A DNA stretch of 64,000 nt from positions 121,272-185,271 of the forward strand of contig NZ_QQBJ01000013.1 of NCBI RefSeq assembly GCF_003347205.1, given 5' to 3'. This document shows, piece after piece, positions 44,624-59,046 of this stretch. Position numbers and translations under genes: made by a program. The stretch is from Mycolicibacterium moriokaense. GTDB lineage: Bacteria > Actinomycetota > Actinomycetes > Mycobacteriales > Mycobacteriaceae. The notes beneath the pieces are model-generated. The model was given only the letters and a program-made list of their open reading frames with translations, searched no databases and was not told where the DNA came from. How positions within the stretch are numbered: the first letter of the stretch is position 1; each line of letters opens with the position of its first letter.

Positions 44624-44965
44624 ATGACTTTCAAACGGGCGATGTACGCATCGACACTGGCCGCGGGCGTCGGACTCGCCGGGTTGTTCGGCGTCGGCCT
44701 CGGATCGGCGTCGGCCGACCCGGGCGGGCCGCAGCAGTGCAACGCACCGGGGGCACCGCAGTGCGGCGGCGGCGATCACCATGACAACGGAAACCGCGGC
44801 CCCGGCGGTGGGCCTGCCCCTGCCGGCTGGCAGAACCGCGGGTTCGACCAGGGCAGAAACGACCATCAGCCGTTCAACTGGCACGGCCAGCAGGTCCAGC
44901 CCATGCCCGCAGGCAACGGCATGGGCTGGGGCTTCTGGTTCAACGGAGTGTGGATTCCGCTGTAG
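44624..44965 (+). CDS. Small secreted glycine/proline-rich protein
   Basis: 113 residues. A signal peptide (1-32) ends in SASA-DPGG. The mature part is rich in Gly, Pro, Asn, Gln and Trp, with two cysteines (QQCNAPG, PQCGGG), and ends GWGFWFNGVWIPL. GGAGA lies seven bases before the ATG. Similar small exported proteins are common in mycobacteria; function unknown. In M. tuberculosis this place, between mihF and pyrF, is taken by a PE/PPE pair as I recall. Confidence 0.75.
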   Translation: MTFKRAMYASTLAAGVGLAGLFGVGLGSASADPGGPQQCNAPGAPQCGGGDHHDNGNRGPGGGPAPAGWQNRGFDQGRNDHQPFNWHGQQVQPMPAGNGMGWGFWFNGVWIPL

Positions 44966-44982
44966 GCCGGGCGGATAGCGAT

Positions 44983-45011
44983 GCGGCGGGGCACGATGTG
45001 TGTCCCGCCGC
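44983..45011. terminator. Bidirectional terminator between the secreted-protein gene and pyrF
   Basis: A perfect 8-bp stem, GCGGCGGG (44983-44990) with CCCGCCGC (45004-45011), around a 13-base loop, lies in the 59-base gap between convergent stops. There is no U tract. It can serve both transcripts. Confidence 0.65.
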
Positions 45012-45024
45012 CGCTTGTCGGCGG

Positions 45025-45848
45025 TCATGCCAAGTAGGCCACCGCATCTCGGAACTTCTCCGCCGCGGCACGCAGCGATGCGACGTCGGGGCCGGCGCGC
45101 AATATCTCGCGGGACACCGCGGGCAGCAGTTGACCCCGCGCGGCTCCCCCGAAATCGCGCAAGTCGTCCGGGTGCCCACCCTGTGCGCCGACACCGGGCA
45201 CCAGGACCGGCCCACCGAGCCCGCTCAGATCGGGAGGCGACGCCACCGTCGCGCCGACGACCACGCCCACCGGGCCCGGTTCCGGCGACCCGGCGTTGAC
45301 CGCGGCCGCGGCGTCGATGATCGACTGCGCGACCGTCGTTCCGTCGGCATGGGCGCGCTGCACGGAGGCGCCCTCCGGGTTCGACGTGGCGGACAGCACG
45401 AACACCCCCCGCCCGTGTGCCGCGGCGCTGTCCAGCAGCGGCGCCAGCGAGCCGAAACCCAGATAGGGCGACGCGGTGACCGCGTCGGCGGCCAGCGGGG
45501 ATTCGCCGCACCATGCGGCCGCATACGCGGCCATCGTGGACCCGATGTCCCCCCGCTTGGCGTCGGCGAGCACCAGCACCCCGCCGCTGCGCAGCGCTGC
45601 GATGGTGTCCTCCAGCACCGAATAGCCTGCGGCGCCATAGGCTTCGAAGAACGCCACCTGCGGCTTGACCACCGCGAAATCGGCGAACGCGCCGACACAG
45701 ACGTCGCAGAATCTGCGCAGCCCGTCCGGGTCCTTCGACAGCCCCCACGCGGCCAGCAACTCGGGATGGGGGTCGATGCCGGGGCACAGCGGACCGCGCC
45801 TGGCCACCGCGTCGGCGAGCCGACGTCCGAATGCAGGCGCGAAAGTCG

Positions 45849-45852
<4 letters not shown>
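45025..45852 (-). CDS. pyrF: Orotidine 5'-phosphate decarboxylase
   Basis: 275 residues, the longer actinobacterial-type OMP decarboxylase. Makes UMP from OMP, the last step of de novo pyrimidine synthesis. Catalytic motif [14 protein letters not shown] holds the Asp-Lys-x-x-Asp set. The start GTG 45852 (VTTFAPAFG) overlaps the carB stop (GTGA). It is the last gene of the pyr operon and ends at a strong hairpin. Confidence 0.95.
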
Positions 45853-50334
<4,482 letters not shown>

Positions 50335-50338
<4 letters not shown>

Positions 50339-50838
50339 GCCGCATCCTCCCCAAGCCATTTGGCGTACTCTGCGCGGTCGTTGCCGCGGAAGCCGGTGTC
50401 GATCTCGGTGCCCGACGGTAGCCGCCACCTGATGGCCAGGATGCCCTGGTGGGTGAGCGCTTTTCCCGCGATTCCGCGTTCGGCGCGGATGGCGGTTATC
50501 GACTCGTCGGGAATCCAGATCGGATGACCGCCGCTGCGCTGGAGCATGATGCCTTCGGGGTAACGGGTGAGCACCGCCTTGGTGCGGTAGCCGAGGTCGC
50601 CGACGGCGATGCGATCCTGCCAGCTCGGCGCCAGGGTGCTGCCGACATACAGGCCTTTGGTCGCGGGCACGATCGCCGGCCCGACGGTGTCGGGTATCGG
50701 CGGAAGCTTGCCGATCAGCTCTGCCTGCCGTTGGGCGCGATGACGCCAGCCCCGCACCATCGCCTGGACAGCCAGCCCGATCGCCACCGCCAGCACGGCG
50801 GCAACGACCAGCGACCCCACCAGCGTGCCGGTATTCAC
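50335..50838 (-). CDS. Single-pass membrane protein with PH-like domain, pyr operon (Rv1382-like)
   Basis: 167 residues. One N-terminal helix (about 5-27) is followed by a basic linker and a soluble PH-like beta domain (from about 55). M. tuberculosis Rv1382 has the same place between pyrC and carA. GTG start 13 bases after pyrC. The role is unknown, but its fixed place inside the pyrimidine operon is notable. Confidence 0.85.
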
Positions 50839-50851
50839 CCGCGATCACCGC

Positions 50852-52144
50852 TCATGCCGGTGATTTTCCGTCGCGGGCGGTCGCCTTGCCACGCAGGAGC
50901 GTCAACGTCACCGCAGCAGGCAGCGTCATCGACTCGTACGGGGTGTTGTCCGAGCGGCTGGCCAGGTCGGCGCCGGACACGGTCCACGTCGCGTCCGGGT
51001 CGACGACGGTCAGGTTCGCAGGCTCCCCGACCTCGAGCGGCCTGCCGTGGTCGGGCAGGCCGACGATGCGGGCGGGGTTCTCGCTCATCACCCGGGCGAC
51101 GTCCCGCCAGCCGAGCAGGCCTGGGCGCACCATCGTCTCGACGACGACGGACAGCGCGGTCTGCAGGCCGAGCATGCCCGGCCGGGCGTTGGCGAACTCG
51201 CACATCTTCTCGTGCTCGGCGTGCGGGGCGTGATCGGTGGCCACGCAGTCGACGACGCCGTCGACGAGCGCCTGGCGCAGGGCCTCGGCATCGCTGGACT
51301 CGCGCAGCGGTGGGTTGACCCGGTTGCGCCCGTCGTACGTGGCCAGCCGGGTGTCGTCGAGCAGCAGGTGATGGGGCGTCACCTCGGCGGTGATCGAAAT
51401 GCCCTGCGCCTTGGCCCATCTGACGATCTCGACAGTGCCCGCGGTGGAAGCGTGACAGATGTGGACCCGCGCGCCGGCGTCGCGGGCCAGCAGCGCGTCG
51501 CGGGCGACGATGGACTCCTCTGCCGCGCGCGGCCAACCCGACAGCCCGAGAAGAGCCGCGTTCGGGCCCTCGTGGGCGATTGCGCCGACAGTGAGCCGCG
51601 GCTCCTCCGCATGCTGGGCGATCAGCACACCCAGCCCGGTCGCGTACTCCAACGCGCGCCGCATGACCAAGGGGTCGTGCACGCAGATCCCGTCGTCGGA
51701 GAACATGCGGACCTGGCCCGCACCGGCGGCCATCATGCCCATCTCGGTCAACTGCGTGCCCGCCAGGCCCATGGTGACGGCGCCGACGGGGTGCACGTCG
51801 ACCAGCCCGACCTGCTGGCCGCGGTGCCACACGTGGTCGGTGACCACCGGGCTGTCGGCCACCGGCGTGGTGTTGGCCATCGCGAACACCGCGGTGTAGC
51901 CGCCCAAAGCCGCTGCAGCCGAACCGGTTTCAATGTCCTCGGCGTATTCTCGCCCGGGTTCGCGCAGGTGGGTGTGCAGGTCCACGAAGCCGGGCAGCAA
52001 GATCTGCCCGGTGGCGTCGACGACGTCGGCGTCCTCCGGAATCGAGAGGCCGGCGCCGATATCGGCGATCTGCCCGCCCTCGACCAACACGTCGACCGGG
52101 TCACCCTCGCCGTAGAGTTTCACCCCACGAATGAGAACGCTCAT
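50852..52144 (-). CDS. pyrC: Dihydroorotase
   Basis: 430 residues, type I. Cyclises carbamoyl aspartate to dihydroorotate. The metal-binding [10 protein letters not shown] is near residue 55, further metal histidines are in AQHAEEP and ICHAST, and the catalytic aspartate is in ATDHAPH. The start overlaps the pyrB stop (ATGA). Type I enzymes often associate with ATCase, encoded directly upstream. Confidence 0.97.
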   Translation of the reverse strand: MSVLIRGVKLYGEGDPVDVLVEGGQIADIGAGLSIPEDADVVDATGQILLPGFVDLHTHLREPGREYAEDIETGSAAAALGGYTAVFAMANTTPVADSPVVTDHVWHRGQQVGLVDVHPVGAVTMGLAGTQLTEMGMMAAGAGQVRMFSDDGICVHDPLVMRRALEYATGLGVLIAQHAEEPRLTVGAIAHEGPNAALLGLSGWPRAAEESIVARDALLARDAGARVHICHASTAGTVEIVRWAKAQGISITAEVTPHHLLLDDTRLATYDGRNRVNPPLRESSDAEALRQALVDGVVDCVATDHAPHAEHEKMCEFANARPGMLGLQTALSVVVETMVRPGLLGWRDVARVMSENPARIVGLPDHGRPLEVGEPANLTVVDPDATWTVSGADLASRSDNTPYESMTLPAAVTLTLLRGKATARDGKSPA

Positions 52145-53094
52145 GCGCTGATCGCCTCCTGACCGGCCCCGACCAACAGGTGGAACAGCACCGCCATCCT
52201 GACATGCACGCCATTGGAAACCTGTTGCAGCACAGCCGATTGCGTCGAGTCGGCCACCGATGACGAGATCTCCATGCCGCGCAGCATCGGGCCCGGGTGC
52301 AGCACCACGGCGCTGCCCGGCAGCATCGCCTGCCGCTTCTCCGACAGCCCGTATCGCACGGAGTACTCCCTGGCCGACGGAAAGAACCCGCCGGTCATCC
52401 GCTCGGCCTGCACCCGCAGCATCAGTACGGCGTCGGCGACCGGAAGCTCGGCGTCCAGGTCGTGCGACACCGTCACCGGCCAGCCCGACACCCCGACGGG
52501 CAGCAGCGTCGGCGGCGCCACCAGAACGACCTCGGCGCCGAGGGTGTCCAACAGCAACACGTTGGACCGGGCCACCCTGCTGTGCAGCACATCGCCGACG
52601 ATCACGATCCGCTTGCCCTCGATCCCGCCGAGGCGCTGGCGGATGGTCAACGCGTCGAGCAGCGCCTGGGTCGGATGCTCGTGTGTGCCGTCACCGGCGT
52701 TGATCACCGACGGCCCGCCATCCTCGGTGGCCGTCCACTCGGCGAGTTGCTGGGCGGCCCCGGACGCGGAGTGGCGGATGATCAGGGCGTCGGCGCCTGC
52801 CGCGCGCAGCGTGAGCGCGGTGTCGCGCAACGACTCCCCCTTGGCGACGGACGATCCGGACGCGCTGACGTTGATCACGTCGCCGCTCATCCACTTGCCC
52901 GCCACCTCGAACGACACCCGGGTGCGGGTGGAGTTCTCGTAGAACATCGTGATGATGGTTCGGCCGCGCAACGTCGGCAGCTTTTTCACCTCGCGACCCA
53001 GCAGCGCCTCGCTGAACCGGTCGGCGTCGTCGAGGATCGCGGTGGCATCGTCGCGCGTCAGGTCGGCCGCCGAGAGCAGATGCCGTGGACTCAT
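52141..53094 (-). CDS. pyrB: Aspartate carbamoyltransferase catalytic chain
   Basis: 317 residues. Joins carbamoyl phosphate and aspartate, the first committed pyrimidine step. Carbamoyl phosphate motif STRTRVSFE, catalytic HPTQALLD and the HPGPMLRG C-terminal loop are present. No pyrI regulatory chain is nearby, as usual outside enterics. ATGA overlaps on both sides. Confidence 0.97.
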   Translation of the reverse strand: MSPRHLLSAADLTRDDATAILDDADRFSEALLGREVKKLPTLRGRTIITMFYENSTRTRVSFEVAGKWMSGDVINVSASGSSVAKGESLRDTALTLRAAGADALIIRHSASGAAQQLAEWTATEDGGPSVINAGDGTHEHPTQALLDALTIRQRLGGIEGKRIVIVGDVLHSRVARSNVLLLDTLGAEVVLVAPPTLLPVGVSGWPVTVSHDLDAELPVADAVLMLRVQAERMTGGFFPSAREYSVRYGLSEKRQAMLPGSAVVLHPGPMLRGMEISSSVADSTQSAVLQQVSNGVHVRMAVLFHLLVGAGQEAISA

Positions 53095-53681
53095 CGGACT
53101 GGACCTCCGTGGGACGCGATCCGCACGCCGTCGTGGCCGTCGTGCTCGGTCAGCCGCACCTTGATGTTGTCGCTGCGCGAGGTCGGCACGTTTTTCCCGA
53201 CATAGTCGGCCCGCAAGGGGAATTCGCGGTGGCCGCGGTCGACGAAGACGGCAAGCTGCACCGCGCGGGGCCGCCCGACGTCGCGCAGAGCATCGAGCGC
53301 GGCGCGCACGGTGCGTCCGGAGTAGAGCACGTCGTCGACCAGAACCACGACCGTGCCGTCGATACCCTCGTCGGGGATCGTGGTCTCTTCGAGCGGCCGT
53401 GGCGGCTTCAGGTTGAGGTCGTCGCGATAGAGCGTGATGTCCAGGCCGCCGTGCTCGACGGGCACACCGGAGAACTCGCGGACCTTCTCGGCCAGGCGGG
53501 CGGCCAACGTGACGCCTCTTGTCGGGATGCCGAGGAGGACGACGCGCGGCGCGTCGGCGCTGTCGAGCGCGGTCTTTTCGATGATCTCGTGGGCGATGCG
53601 GGAAATGGTCCGACCGACGTCCGCCGCGGACATCAGTTCCCGGTCGGTGTCAGAAGAGTCGGTGGCGGCAGTGTCGTTCAC
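53091..53681 (-). CDS. pyrR: Bifunctional PyrR regulator / uracil phosphoribosyltransferase
   Basis: 196 residues. PRPP loop [13 protein letters not shown] marks the PRTase fold. The N-terminal core [20 protein letters not shown] matches mycobacterial PyrR. PyrR binds pyr mRNA when UMP is high. In M. smegmatis this has been described as translational repression. I chose GTG 53681 ([10 protein letters not shown]), with AAGGAGG upstream. The frame is open 34 more codons but crosses the PyrR-binding loop. First gene of the operon. Confidence 0.95.
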   Translation of the reverse strand: MNDTAATDSSDTDRELMSAADVGRTISRIAHEIIEKTALDSADAPRVVLLGIPTRGVTLAARLAEKVREFSGVPVEHGGLDITLYRDDLNLKPPRPLEETTIPDEGIDGTVVVLVDDVLYSGRTVRAALDALRDVGRPRAVQLAVFVDRGHREFPLRADYVGKNVPTSRSDNIKVRLTEHDGHDGVRIASHGGPVR

Positions 53682-53700
53682 AGCGACCCGGACCTCCTTC

Positions 53701-53718
53701 TCCGCCTCTCTGGACGGA
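53701..53718 (-). promoter_or_regulatory. Putative PyrR-binding RNA loop in the pyr operon leader
   Basis: The minus strand reads CGTCCAGAGAGGCG (53703-53716), matching 12 of 14 positions of the PyrR-binding consensus ARUCCNGNGAGGYU. A UCCG/CGGA stem closes it (53701-53704 with 53715-53718). It ends just upstream of the AAGGAGG ribosome site of pyrR (GGAGG at 53693-53697). Bound PyrR could therefore block ribosome entry, matching the translational-repression model for mycobacterial pyr genes. Confidence 0.7.
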
Positions 53719-53809
53719 TCGTTAAAGGACGTCGAACTGCCGGGCAGCTTAGCACCCGCTGCCGAAGCGGCCGTCAGCGACACATGCGCGGCTGGGTACC
53801 CTGACCCCG

Positions 53810-55015
53810 ATGAACCTCGACAGCAACAAGGCGTCCATCCTCGAGGCGATCGACGCCGGATTGTTGTCCGGCGCGGTGACCCTGATCTGGCAGGCCGGCG
53901 AGGTCCTGCAGGTCAACGACTTGGGTTACCGCGACGTCGAAGCACGCTTACCCATGCAGCGCGACACGATGTTTCGTATCGCATCGATGACCAAGCCGGT
54001 GACGGTCGCCGCGGCGATGACCCTGGTCGACGAAGGCAGGCTCGCCCTGACCGATCCGATCTCGAAGTGGCTGCCGGAGTTGGCCGACCTGCGGGTGATG
54101 TCCGACATCCACGGCTCGATGACGGAAACCGTTGCCCTTCAGCAGCCGATCACCATCGACGATCTGATGACCCACCGTGCCGGCTTCGCCTACGCGTTCT
54201 CGGTGCCGGGACCGCTCGCCCGCGCCTACGGAAAGCTCTCGCACCGCCAGGATCAGGACGGCTGGCTGGCGGATCTGGCCGAGCTTCCCCTGGCACACCA
54301 GCCAGGTGAGCGGCTGACCTACAGCGTGTCGACCGATGTGCTGGGTATCGCGTTGTCGCGGATGGAGGACAAGCCGCTGGCCGACGTGCTCTCCGAGCGT
54401 GTCTTCGGACCGCTCGGCATGCCCGACACCGGCTTCAGCGTCGGGCCGACCGGACGGCGACGCGCGGCGACGATGTACCAATTGCGCCAGGACGGCACGC
54501 TGCGCCACGACTCGATGGGGCCCGCGCCGATCGCGGATCCGCCGTTGTGCAGCGGAGGCGCCGGCCTGTGGTCGACCGCCGACGACTACCTGCGATTCGT
54601 CCGGATGTTGCTCGCGGGCGGGGCGCTGGACGGCACCCGTGTGTTGTCCGAGGAGTCGGTGCGAATGATGCGCACCGACCGGCTGACCGACGAGCAGAAG
54701 CAGCACCCGTTCCTGGGGATGCCGTACTGGATCGGGCGGGGGTTCGGCCTGAACCTGTCGTTGGTCACCGACCCTGCGAAGTCGCGGCAACTGTTCGGTC
54801 CCGGCGGCAAAGGTGCGTTCACGTGGCCCGGCGCATACGGGACCTGGTGGCTGGCCGATCCTTCGGCGGATCTGATTCTGCTGTACCTCATCCAGAACCA
54901 GCCGGATTTGTCCGCCGATGCCGGCTCGGCGGTCGCCGGCAACACCTCGCTGGCGAAACTGCAAGGCGTGCAACCGAAGTTCGTGCGCCGCACCTATCAA
55001 GCGCTGCAGCTCTAG
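53810..55015 (+). CDS. Class C beta-lactamase-fold serine hydrolase (esterase-like)
   Basis: 401 residues. Catalytic S59-x-x-K62 in ASMTK, Y171-S-V as the second motif, and a WPG (339-341) in place of the usual third motif, a pattern seen in EstB-type esterases. There is no signal peptide, so it is probably cytosolic, which argues against an antibiotic-degrading role. Divergent from pyrR across 128 bases. The FAD monooxygenase follows 35 bases downstream. Confidence 0.87.
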   Translation: MNLDSNKASILEAIDAGLLSGAVTLIWQAGEVLQVNDLGYRDVEARLPMQRDTMFRIASMTKPVTVAAAMTLVDEGRLALTDPISKWLPELADLRVMSDIHGSMTETVALQQPITIDDLMTHRAGFAYAFSVPGPLARAYGKLSHRQDQDGWLADLAELPLAHQPGERLTYSVSTDVLGIALSRMEDKPLADVLSERVFGPLGMPDTGFSVGPTGRRRAATMYQLRQDGTLRHDSMGPAPIADPPLCSGGAGLWSTADDYLRFVRMLLAGGALDGTRVLSEESVRMMRTDRLTDEQKQHPFLGMPYWIGRGFGLNLSLVTDPAKSRQLFGPGGKGAFTWPGAYGTWWLADPSADLILLYLIQNQPDLSADAGSAVAGNTSLAKLQGVQPKFVRRTYQALQL

Positions 55016-55050
55016 TCCGCGGCGAGGGATGGCACCTAGTCTTGACGGCT

Positions 55051-56262
55051 ATGGCTGAACCGACCGTCTTGATCAGCGGCGCAGGAATCGCCGGCCCGTC
55101 GCTCGCCTTCTGGCTCTCGAAAATCGGCTACCGCGTGGTCGTCGTCGAAATCGGACCGGGCATCCGTCCGGGCGGCCAGACCGTCGACCTTCGCGGTGCC
55201 GGTGGCGACGTCGTCGAGCGGATGGGGTTGATGCCGCAGATGCGGGCGCGCGCACTCGAGCAGCACGGCATCGCCTGGGTGAACTCCGACGGCAGTCGAC
55301 GCGCCGAGATGCCGGTGACCGCGTTCGACGGCAACGGCCTGGTCTCCAAGCTGGAGATCCTCCGGGGCGATCTGGTCGATGTCCTGTACCAAGCCACCAA
55401 GGACTCCGTCGAATATCGCTTCGGGACCCGGGTCTCGGCGCTGGACCAGACCGACGACGGCGTCGACGTGACGCTCACCGATGGCAACACACTGCGTGCA
55501 GATCTGGTGATCGGCGCCGACGGGCCCCATTCGGCCGTGCGCGGCATGGTGTTCGGGCCCGAGGATCAGTTCGCCAAACCGCTCGGCGGCTACAACGCGT
55601 GGTTCAGCGCGCCCGACACTGTGGGTCTGGACGGCTGGTACCTCACCTACCTCGCGCCCGGCGGCCTCAACGCCTCGATGAGACCCACACACGACCCGGC
55701 GATGGCCAAGGCCGGTTTGGCGTTTGCGTCGGAGCCCATCACCTACGACCGACGCGACGTCGAGGCACAGCGTCAGATACTCGTCGATCGGTTCGCGGGT
55801 GCGGGATGGCAGTGCGACGCCCTGCTGTCCGCCGCGCAGCAGGCTGACGACTTCTACTTCGACTCTTTCCTGCAGATTGAGATGCCGGGGTGGACGTCGG
55901 GCCGGGTCGCGCTGGTCGGTGACGCCGGATATTGCGCGTCACCGCTGAGCGGCATGGGAACCAGCCTGGCGTTGGTGGGGGCATATCTGCTGGCGGGTGA
56001 ACTCGGTCCGGCGGATTCGCTTGACGGGCCGCATATTCGAGAAGCGTTCCAGGGGTACGAGACGAAGATGCGCCCGTATGTCGACAAGTGTCAGGACATT
56101 CCCAACCGGGTGGACCGCTTCGCGCCCAATTCGGCCTCCGACATTGCGGTCAACATCGCGGTGATGAAGTGGATGCAACGCTGGCCATTCCGGCCCATCG
56201 CCGCGCGGCTCTGGTTCACCGCCGCGGATTCTATTGAGCTGCCCGACTATTCGGCGATGTGA
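55051..56262 (+). CDS. FAD-dependent aromatic-type monooxygenase (PHBH fold)
   Basis: 403 residues. N-terminal FAD motif GAGIAG (10-15), DG motif IGADGPHSAVR (154-164) and GD motif VGDAGYCASPLSGMGTSLAL (289-308). This is a group A flavoprotein hydroxylase related to TetX-type enzymes and mycobacterial FAD-binding monooxygenases. The start is ATG 55051; upstream codons in this frame overlap the hydrolase gene. Substrate unknown. Its stop is one base from the convergent stop of the next gene. Confidence 0.9.
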   Translation: MAEPTVLISGAGIAGPSLAFWLSKIGYRVVVVEIGPGIRPGGQTVDLRGAGGDVVERMGLMPQMRARALEQHGIAWVNSDGSRRAEMPVTAFDGNGLVSKLEILRGDLVDVLYQATKDSVEYRFGTRVSALDQTDDGVDVTLTDGNTLRADLVIGADGPHSAVRGMVFGPEDQFAKPLGGYNAWFSAPDTVGLDGWYLTYLAPGGLNASMRPTHDPAMAKAGLAFASEPITYDRRDVEAQRQILVDRFAGAGWQCDALLSAAQQADDFYFDSFLQIEMPGWTSGRVALVGDAGYCASPLSGMGTSLALVGAYLLAGELGPADSLDGPHIREAFQGYETKMRPYVDKCQDIPNRVDRFAPNSASDIAVNIAVMKWMQRWPFRPIAARLWFTAADSIELPDYSAM

Positions 56263-56263
56263 G

Positions 56264-56803
56264 CTACATGCAGCGCGACAGCACCCGACCGAACTGGAGC
56301 AGCCGCTCCATCTGGGCCAGCCCGCCGTTGTCCACCGACTTGTCGTAGCGGAACGATTCGCAGAAGAAATCGGTGTCGGTCGCCGACTTCTCGTGGCTTC
56401 GCGTGATGAGCTGGGTGTACATCCGCAACCGCACCTCCGACAGCCGTCGTGTCCCGTCGCTCAGCACCTCGAATTCGGTGGTCAAGATGTGGTCGGTGAT
56501 CGTCGACAGCAGGATCGTACGCACCGAAGCGTTGAGCACGCGCCGCTGCGTGTCCTCACCCACCGACACGTCGTCGTCGGCGCGCCACATGATCAGCCTG
56601 CGGGCGTCGGTGAGCACCACCTCCTGCGACAGCGCCTCGCCCCACGACTCCTCGGTCAACCGCCGCGACATGAAAAAGGACTGAATCGCCGGAAAGTCGA
56701 CGACACCGCGCAGTTGGTCAAGTGCGACAACCGGATCCCGCAGGAACACCTTGGCGGCGTCTTCCAGGCCGTAGTAAGGCGCCCAGTCCTGCGGTGTGGC
56801 CAT
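56264..56803 (-). CDS. Uncharacterised protein, possibly NTF2-like
   Basis: 179 soluble residues without signal peptide. I do not recognise a family with confidence. The mixed alpha/beta pattern, with LTDARRLIMWRADDD and long alternating strands (RTILLSTITDHILTTEFEVLS, RRLSEVRLRMYTQLITR), would fit a SnoaL/NTF2 cone or ring-hydroxylase small subunit. No catalytic motif can be assigned. It is convergent with the FAD monooxygenase and precedes nusB by 36 bases. Confidence 0.6.
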   Translation of the reverse strand: MATPQDWAPYYGLEDAAKVFLRDPVVALDQLRGVVDFPAIQSFFMSRRLTEESWGEALSQEVVLTDARRLIMWRADDDVSVGEDTQRRVLNASVRTILLSTITDHILTTEFEVLSDGTRRLSEVRLRMYTQLITRSHEKSATDTDFFCESFRYDKSVDNGGLAQMERLLQFGRVLSRCM

Positions 56804-56839
56804 CGGACAAGCGTAGGAGCGTGAGCGAAGTCGATCTAG

Positions 56840-57319
56840 TCAGGAATCGTCTGATCCGCCGCGGATGGCGGCCGACGCGGCGCGAATCTGCGGTGTCACC
56901 AACATCACCTGTCCCAGCACGCCGTTGACGAAGCCCGGCGATTCGTCCGTGGACAGCTGCTTGGCCAACTCGACGGCCTCGTCGACGGCCACCGGCTCGG
57001 GGACGTCGTCGGCGTGCAGCAGTTCCCAGACCGCCACCCGCAGGATCGCCCGGTCGACGGCGGGCAGCCGGTCCAGCGTCCAGCCCTGCAGATGCGCGGA
57101 AATCAGATCGTCGACATGCGCGGCGTGCGCGGTGACGCCCTGGGCCACCGTCACCGTGTACGGGTTCAACGGCGACACGTCAGATTGCGACTGCGACAAC
57201 GCCTCTCGAGCCTCGGCCACCTCCGCTGCGGTGATCCCCCGCGCCTCGGCCTCGAAGAGAAGATCGACGGCCCGCTTGCGGGCCTGATGCCGACCTCTGT
57301 CGGGCTTGGGCCTGGTCAA
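56840..57319 (-). CDS. nusB: Transcription antitermination factor NusB
   Basis: 159 residues. Starts with the basic [17 protein letters not shown] motif that binds boxA RNA and S10, and has [13 protein letters not shown] and FVNGVLGQV. Works with NusA, NusE and NusG on rRNA transcription. The start is a TTG whose last bases overlap the efp stop (TTGA). No ATG or GTG fits the family N-terminus, so the rare start looks real. Confidence 0.94.
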   Translation of the reverse strand: MTRPKPDRGRHQARKRAVDLLFEAEARGITAAEVAEAREALSQSQSDVSPLNPYTVTVAQGVTAHAAHVDDLISAHLQGWTLDRLPAVDRAILRVAVWELLHADDVPEPVAVDEAVELAKQLSTDESPGFVNGVLGQVMLVTPQIRAASAAIRGGSDDS

Positions 57320-57876
57320 TTCACCCGGCCCAGGTAGCTGCCGTCACGCGAATCGACCTTGAGCTTGTCGCCGGTGTTGATGAAGAGCGGCACCTGGATC
57401 TCAGCGCCGGTCTCCACCGTCGCCGGCTTCGTGCCCGCGCTGGACCGATCGCCCTGCAGCCCGGGCTCGGTGTGCGTGACCTCCATCTCGACGGTCACCG
57501 GCAACTCGATGTAGAGCGGTGCGCCGTCGTGGAAGGCGACCTGCACCGGCAGGCTCTCCAGCAGGAAGCGCGCGTCGTCGCCCACCAACGACTCCGGCAG
57601 GTGGTGCTGCTCGTAGTCCTGGCTGTCCATGAACACGAAATCCGAGCCGTCCTTGTACAGATAAGTGGTGTCGCGTCGGTCCACGGTCGCCGTCTCGACC
57701 TTGACGCCCGCGTTGTACGTCTTGTCGACGACCTTGCCCGACAGCACGTTCTTCAGCTTGGTACGGACGAACGCGGGCCCCTTGCCCGGCTTGACATGCT
57801 GGAACTCGACGATGGACCAGAGCTGGCCATCGATCTGAAGGACGAGCCCGTTCTTGAAGTCGGCGGTCGATGCCAC
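57316..57876 (-). CDS. efp: Translation elongation factor P
   Basis: 186 residues, three OB-like domains. Relieves ribosome stalling at polyproline. The tip loop is VKPGKGPAF with K32 at the functional position, as in lysine-type EF-P. GTG start. The proline-run protein encoded at 6942-7583 is an obvious potential client in this same window. Confidence 0.96.
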   Translation of the reverse strand: MASTADFKNGLVLQIDGQLWSIVEFQHVKPGKGPAFVRTKLKNVLSGKVVDKTYNAGVKVETATVDRRDTTYLYKDGSDFVFMDSQDYEQHHLPESLVGDDARFLLESLPVQVAFHDGAPLYIELPVTVEMEVTHTEPGLQGDRSSAGTKPATVETGAEIQVPLFINTGDKLKVDSRDGSYLGRVN

Positions 57877-57897
57877 GGCGGTACTACTCCTAGTCTC

Positions 57898-59013
57898 TCA
57901 GCTGAGAATGGCCAGTTCCTTGGGGAACTGGGTAAGCAGGTCTGATGCCTCATGCCGCCGGCCAAGCGGCTCGACGGCCGCCTCGCACACCACCAGCGTG
58001 TCCTCGATGCGGACACCGCCGCGATCGGGCAAGTAGACACCTGGCTCCACGGTCACCGCGGCGCCAGCAAGCAGTGTACCTGCGGCGGAGGCGTTGATTC
58101 CCGGCGCTTCGTGGATCTCCAGACCGACGCCGTGCCCGAGGCCGTGGGTGAAGTTGTCGGCATAGCCCGCGTCCGCGATCACCTGGCGCGACGCGGCGTC
58201 CACGTCGCACAGCGCGACACCGGGTTTCACCGCCTCCCGGCCCGCCGTCTGGGCCGCCGCCACCAACTCATAGATGTCGAGTTGCCATTGCGCGGCGGGC
58301 GCGAGGACGAACGTCCGCGTCATGTCCGAGTGGTATCCGCAGACCAGCGCGCCGAAATCGATCTTGACGAAGTCGCCTGCCGCGAGAACGGCGTCGGTCG
58401 GCCGGTGGTGCGGGATCGCTGAGTTGGGGCCGGCCGCCACGATCGTCTCGAACGACACCCCGTCCGCCCCGTGATCCAGCATCAGCGCCTCCAGTTCGCG
58501 GCTCACGTCGCGCTCGGTCCGGCCCGGCCGCAGCCCGCCACGTTCGACCAGGTCGGTCAGCGCGGCGTCGGCCGCCTCGCACGCCAGCCGCAGCAATGCG
58601 ATCTCGCCGGCGTCCTTGATTTCCCGCAGCGCCTCGACGGTGCCCGCCGCGCGGACCAACTCGATGTCGCCCGCCTCCTTGGCCAGCGCGTCGTATCCCT
58701 CGACCGTGACCACATGGCTTTCGAAGCCGAGTCGGCGCACACCGTCAGTCGCAGCCCGCCACGTCAGGAACGGCCCGCACGCACGCTCGATCACGACTTC
58801 GGCATCCGGGACCTGCTGCGCCGCCTGGGTGCGGTAGCGACCGTCGGTGGCCAACACCGGTGTGTCGTCATCCGCCATGATCAGCAGCGCCGCGTTGGAA
58901 CCGGTGAATCCGGACAGGTAACGCACGTTGACCAGGCGCGTTACCAACATCGCATCCAGTCCGTCCGTCTTCAGCCGCTGCCGAAGTCGGTCTCGACGCT
59001 GGGATATAGTCAC
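57898..59013 (-). CDS. pepQ: Xaa-Pro dipeptidase/aminopeptidase (M24 family)
   Basis: 371 residues. N-terminal creatinase-like domain, then the pita-bread fold with five metal ligands visible in order: D (KIDFGA), D (SDMTRTF), H (HGLGHGVG), E (VEPGVY) and E (RIEDT). Cleaves peptides before proline. GTG start. Same strand as efp, 21 bases apart. Confidence 0.93.
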   Translation of the reverse strand: MTISQRRDRLRQRLKTDGLDAMLVTRLVNVRYLSGFTGSNAALLIMADDDTPVLATDGRYRTQAAQQVPDAEVVIERACGPFLTWRAATDGVRRLGFESHVVTVEGYDALAKEAGDIELVRAAGTVEALREIKDAGEIALLRLACEAADAALTDLVERGGLRPGRTERDVSRELEALMLDHGADGVSFETIVAAGPNSAIPHHRPTDAVLAAGDFVKIDFGALVCGYHSDMTRTFVLAPAAQWQLDIYELVAAAQTAGREAVKPGVALCDVDAASRQVIADAGYADNFTHGLGHGVGLEIHEAPGINASAAGTLLAGAAVTVEPGVYLPDRGGVRIEDTLVVCEAAVEPLGRRHEASDLLTQFPKELAILS

Positions 59014-59046
59014 AGGTCTTGACCGTACTCGCTAAGGTGATGCCCC

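Noticed and set aside
44125-44742. Minus-strand open frames upstream of mihF extending its N-terminus or forming a 205-codon ORF
   Set aside because: Low-complexity basic translations, no ribosome site, and mihF has a well-placed GGAGG and start at 44005.
53746-53777. SigA promoter of pyrR (TAAGCT with CTGACG)
   Set aside because: Spacing of about 20 bases and a weak -35 make it too uncertain to list as a feature.
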